DNA from: Plumapathes pennacea
Taxonomy: Eukaryota > Cnidaria > Anthozoa > Antipatharia > Myriopathidae
Direction of reading: 5' to 3'
DNA: 64,000 nucleotides
NCBI GenBank assembly: GCA_964036295.1
Contig: OZ038469.1
Location: forward strand, 4,542,067-4,606,066
Below the pieces are notes generated by a model. That model had not been told where the DNA came from. It ran no database searches and saw nothing but the letters and a program-made list of their open reading frames with translations. How positions within the stretch are numbered: the stretch's first letter is position 1; every line of letters starts with the position of its first letter. Of the stretch, positions 62,429 to 64,000 are shown in pieces. Both the position numbers and the translations under genes were made by a program.

Positions 62429-63771
62429 TCCCCGAGCGAAGCGAAGCGAAGTGAGGGTAATAATCACGGCGCTAATGCAGCAAATTCGCTTTGTGTGGAG
62501 ACTCCAAGCCAGTCGCCATCTCGAAATCTAATGTTCGTCAGTCAGTCTGTCATGGGGCGACCTCTAAGGCAATGACGTAATAATAATTATCGATTAGCGT
62601 CAAAGCGAGGTCAAACAAAGGTTTGAACGAAGCAACAACTGTACGTAACTGCGTTCACGAAGATGAATTTGAAAACTGGAAAACTTGACACAGCACGGTC
62701 TCGCGAAGCTCGTCTGCAAAAGAGAAGGGAACTAGCCGGGCAAAGCGAAATCGTGAAACAATCGAACAGCGCCAAATAAATACGTCTAGAGAAAAGACGA
62801 CAAACATTTGATAACCGACAGCATCATGAACGGAAGCGTGCCGAAGAAGATCAAGCAAATCGGGAGCTTCAGACGCCGTCTTGTGTTAAACTCAGATCCT
62901 TATTCAGAAAGGACAAACAACAAAGGTTAGTCAGTGGAAAGCGAACAATCACCGTGACAAATATATTCTACCCGTATCTTGTAACTCGATCACTTCAAGA
63001 ATGTATTAAAATCTGTATGCTGATCATTTTCCCTCGAAGTATTCTTTTAATACGCTTCTGTCGCCAGTTTCGGCTACTGTATTGGCTCAGAGCAATCGGA
63101 ACTTGGGGTCTTGAATGATTTAGTCAGATGTCTTATTATTTCTTTCAAGACTAAAACTAACAAATACTGTAATTTGACATGCGGTGATTGCAGCGAGAAT
63201 CGTTCACAAGCCCTAAGAAGTATGACTAGGTCTGAAGCCCGTGCATAATTTGAAGTAAACCGTTCAAGTTATGCTTTGATTCTGGGAGAAATCATGTTGT
63301 TTTGAGCGCGTTCACGTACAAAACAATTCGAGCTCATTAAACATGCATGCCTGAGTCTTCTGCATGCAACCCAGAGTAAAAACAAATTGCACAGGAAGCC
63401 TATTTAATTGTACTACCTATGAATTCAAAATTGGAGAATCAGTGTTTGTTTTTCTCCCGTACTACGACGGCCGACAAACTTCAAAATTTGAGTATTAGAT
63501 TTTGAGAACGTGCTTGGCAGACTGTATAAATTAATTTGTCGTGCCGACCGACCGTGGGAAATACGTACTTCGTCACGCAATCGATTCTTTTTTTCAACGC
63601 AAAAGTATAACACACCATTCTTTTTCTCCTTCCTTTGTGTGTAGCATTTGACTTCGAAGGAAAGATTGAGCCAACATTTCGGTAAAACAAAGGCTACTCT
63701 TCTTGGGAGTACCAAAGTAAAAGTCCCATCAATGTCAGAGCGAGGGGAATCTGCGATTATCGTATTTCTAG
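62429..63771 (+). mobile_element. Non-autonomous Helitron-like element, copy 2
   Basis: 1,343 bases with the same ends as copy 1 (TCCCCGAGCGAAGCG to CGTATTTCTAG), again between A and T. It has few CAGTCTGT units. Internal differences from copy 1 include small insertions such as TTTTTTTCAACGC near 63590. It splits the second copy of the local segmental duplication. Confidence 0.72.
62662..62936 (+). pseudogene. Remnant of a transposon protein N terminus inside Helitron copy 2
   Basis: Homologous to 20595-20840. The frame starts the same way but is lost after about 20 codons through a one-base deletion and a four-base insertion (near 62735-62782). Further on (62825-62924) the R/E/Q-rich frame is open where copy 1 is broken. 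The two copies therefore carry different inactivating changes. Confidence 0.5.
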
Positions 63772-63960
63772 TTTATTTATTAAGGGTGGAGCTCTGCCAT
63801 AGCAAAAGTTAATGTGTATAGTGCAACTGTGCTTAAGCCTAACGTTCTTACTCTCGTCCTACCATGAAAAGGGCAGCGAAATGTTAAAAGCTTTTTTAGG
63901 ATTATGACTCCTTTTCACACAATCTGTGTAGCCTTGACCGAGTTCCGAAGCAGTTAAAAG
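63772..63960. repeat. Segmental duplication, second copy, part 2
   Basis: Continues the match to 61625-61870 after the Helitron: GGAGCTCTGCC against GGAGCTGCC, GATTATGACTCCTTT against GATTATGACCTTTT, then CCTTGACCGAGTTC. Confidence 0.65.
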
Positions 63961-64000
63961 AATGAATGATGAATGACGGGTTCGGTAATCCATAGGCAAA

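Overview
The window is animal nuclear DNA, most likely from an anthozoan cnidarian such as a stony coral. Intron-rich genes, short GT-AG introns packed with small inverted-repeat transposons, an intronless class A GPCR, and a MACPF gene with PAN-like domains all point that way. The species call is inference; the genes themselves are read directly from the sequence.

Layout. (1) 475-1509 (+): single-exon rhodopsin-class GPCR. (2) 2649-4567 (-): three-exon ZNRD2 (SSSCA1, Auto_anti-p27 family) gene. (3) 4568-5388: divergent promoter region. (4) 5389-31351 (+): complete NUP133 nucleoporin gene. I could place 37 coding exons whose phases all agree, giving 3,390 nt (1,129 aa). Its introns hold microsatellites, a tRNA-derived SINE, a Helitron-like element, several MITE families and long foldbacks. 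(5) 32.4-33.96 kb: transition zone with a MITE, decayed satellite monomers, another MITE and a 35-bp hairpin minisatellite. (6) About 33.96-55.23 kb: a satellite array of about 60 copies of a 347-bp monomer, with higher-order blocks of 7 or 8 monomers (about 2.43 and 2.78 kb). (7) 55.4-55.8 kb: second copy of a foldback also present in NUP133 intron 20. (8) 56063-61457 (-): six-coding-exon gene for a membrane-anchored or secreted MACPF (perforin-like) protein with two C-terminal PAN-like motifs. (9) 61.5-64 kb: a duplicated upstream segment, the second copy of which is split by a second Helitron-like element.

The genes do not form one pathway. ZNRD2 and NUP133 are housekeeping genes arranged head to head and probably share a promoter. 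The GPCR and MACPF genes belong to families with lineage-specific expansions in cnidarians. The most unusual structure is the satellite: it fills a third of the window, is very regular in period, has internal higher-order structure and decayed edges, and lies between two ordinary genes.
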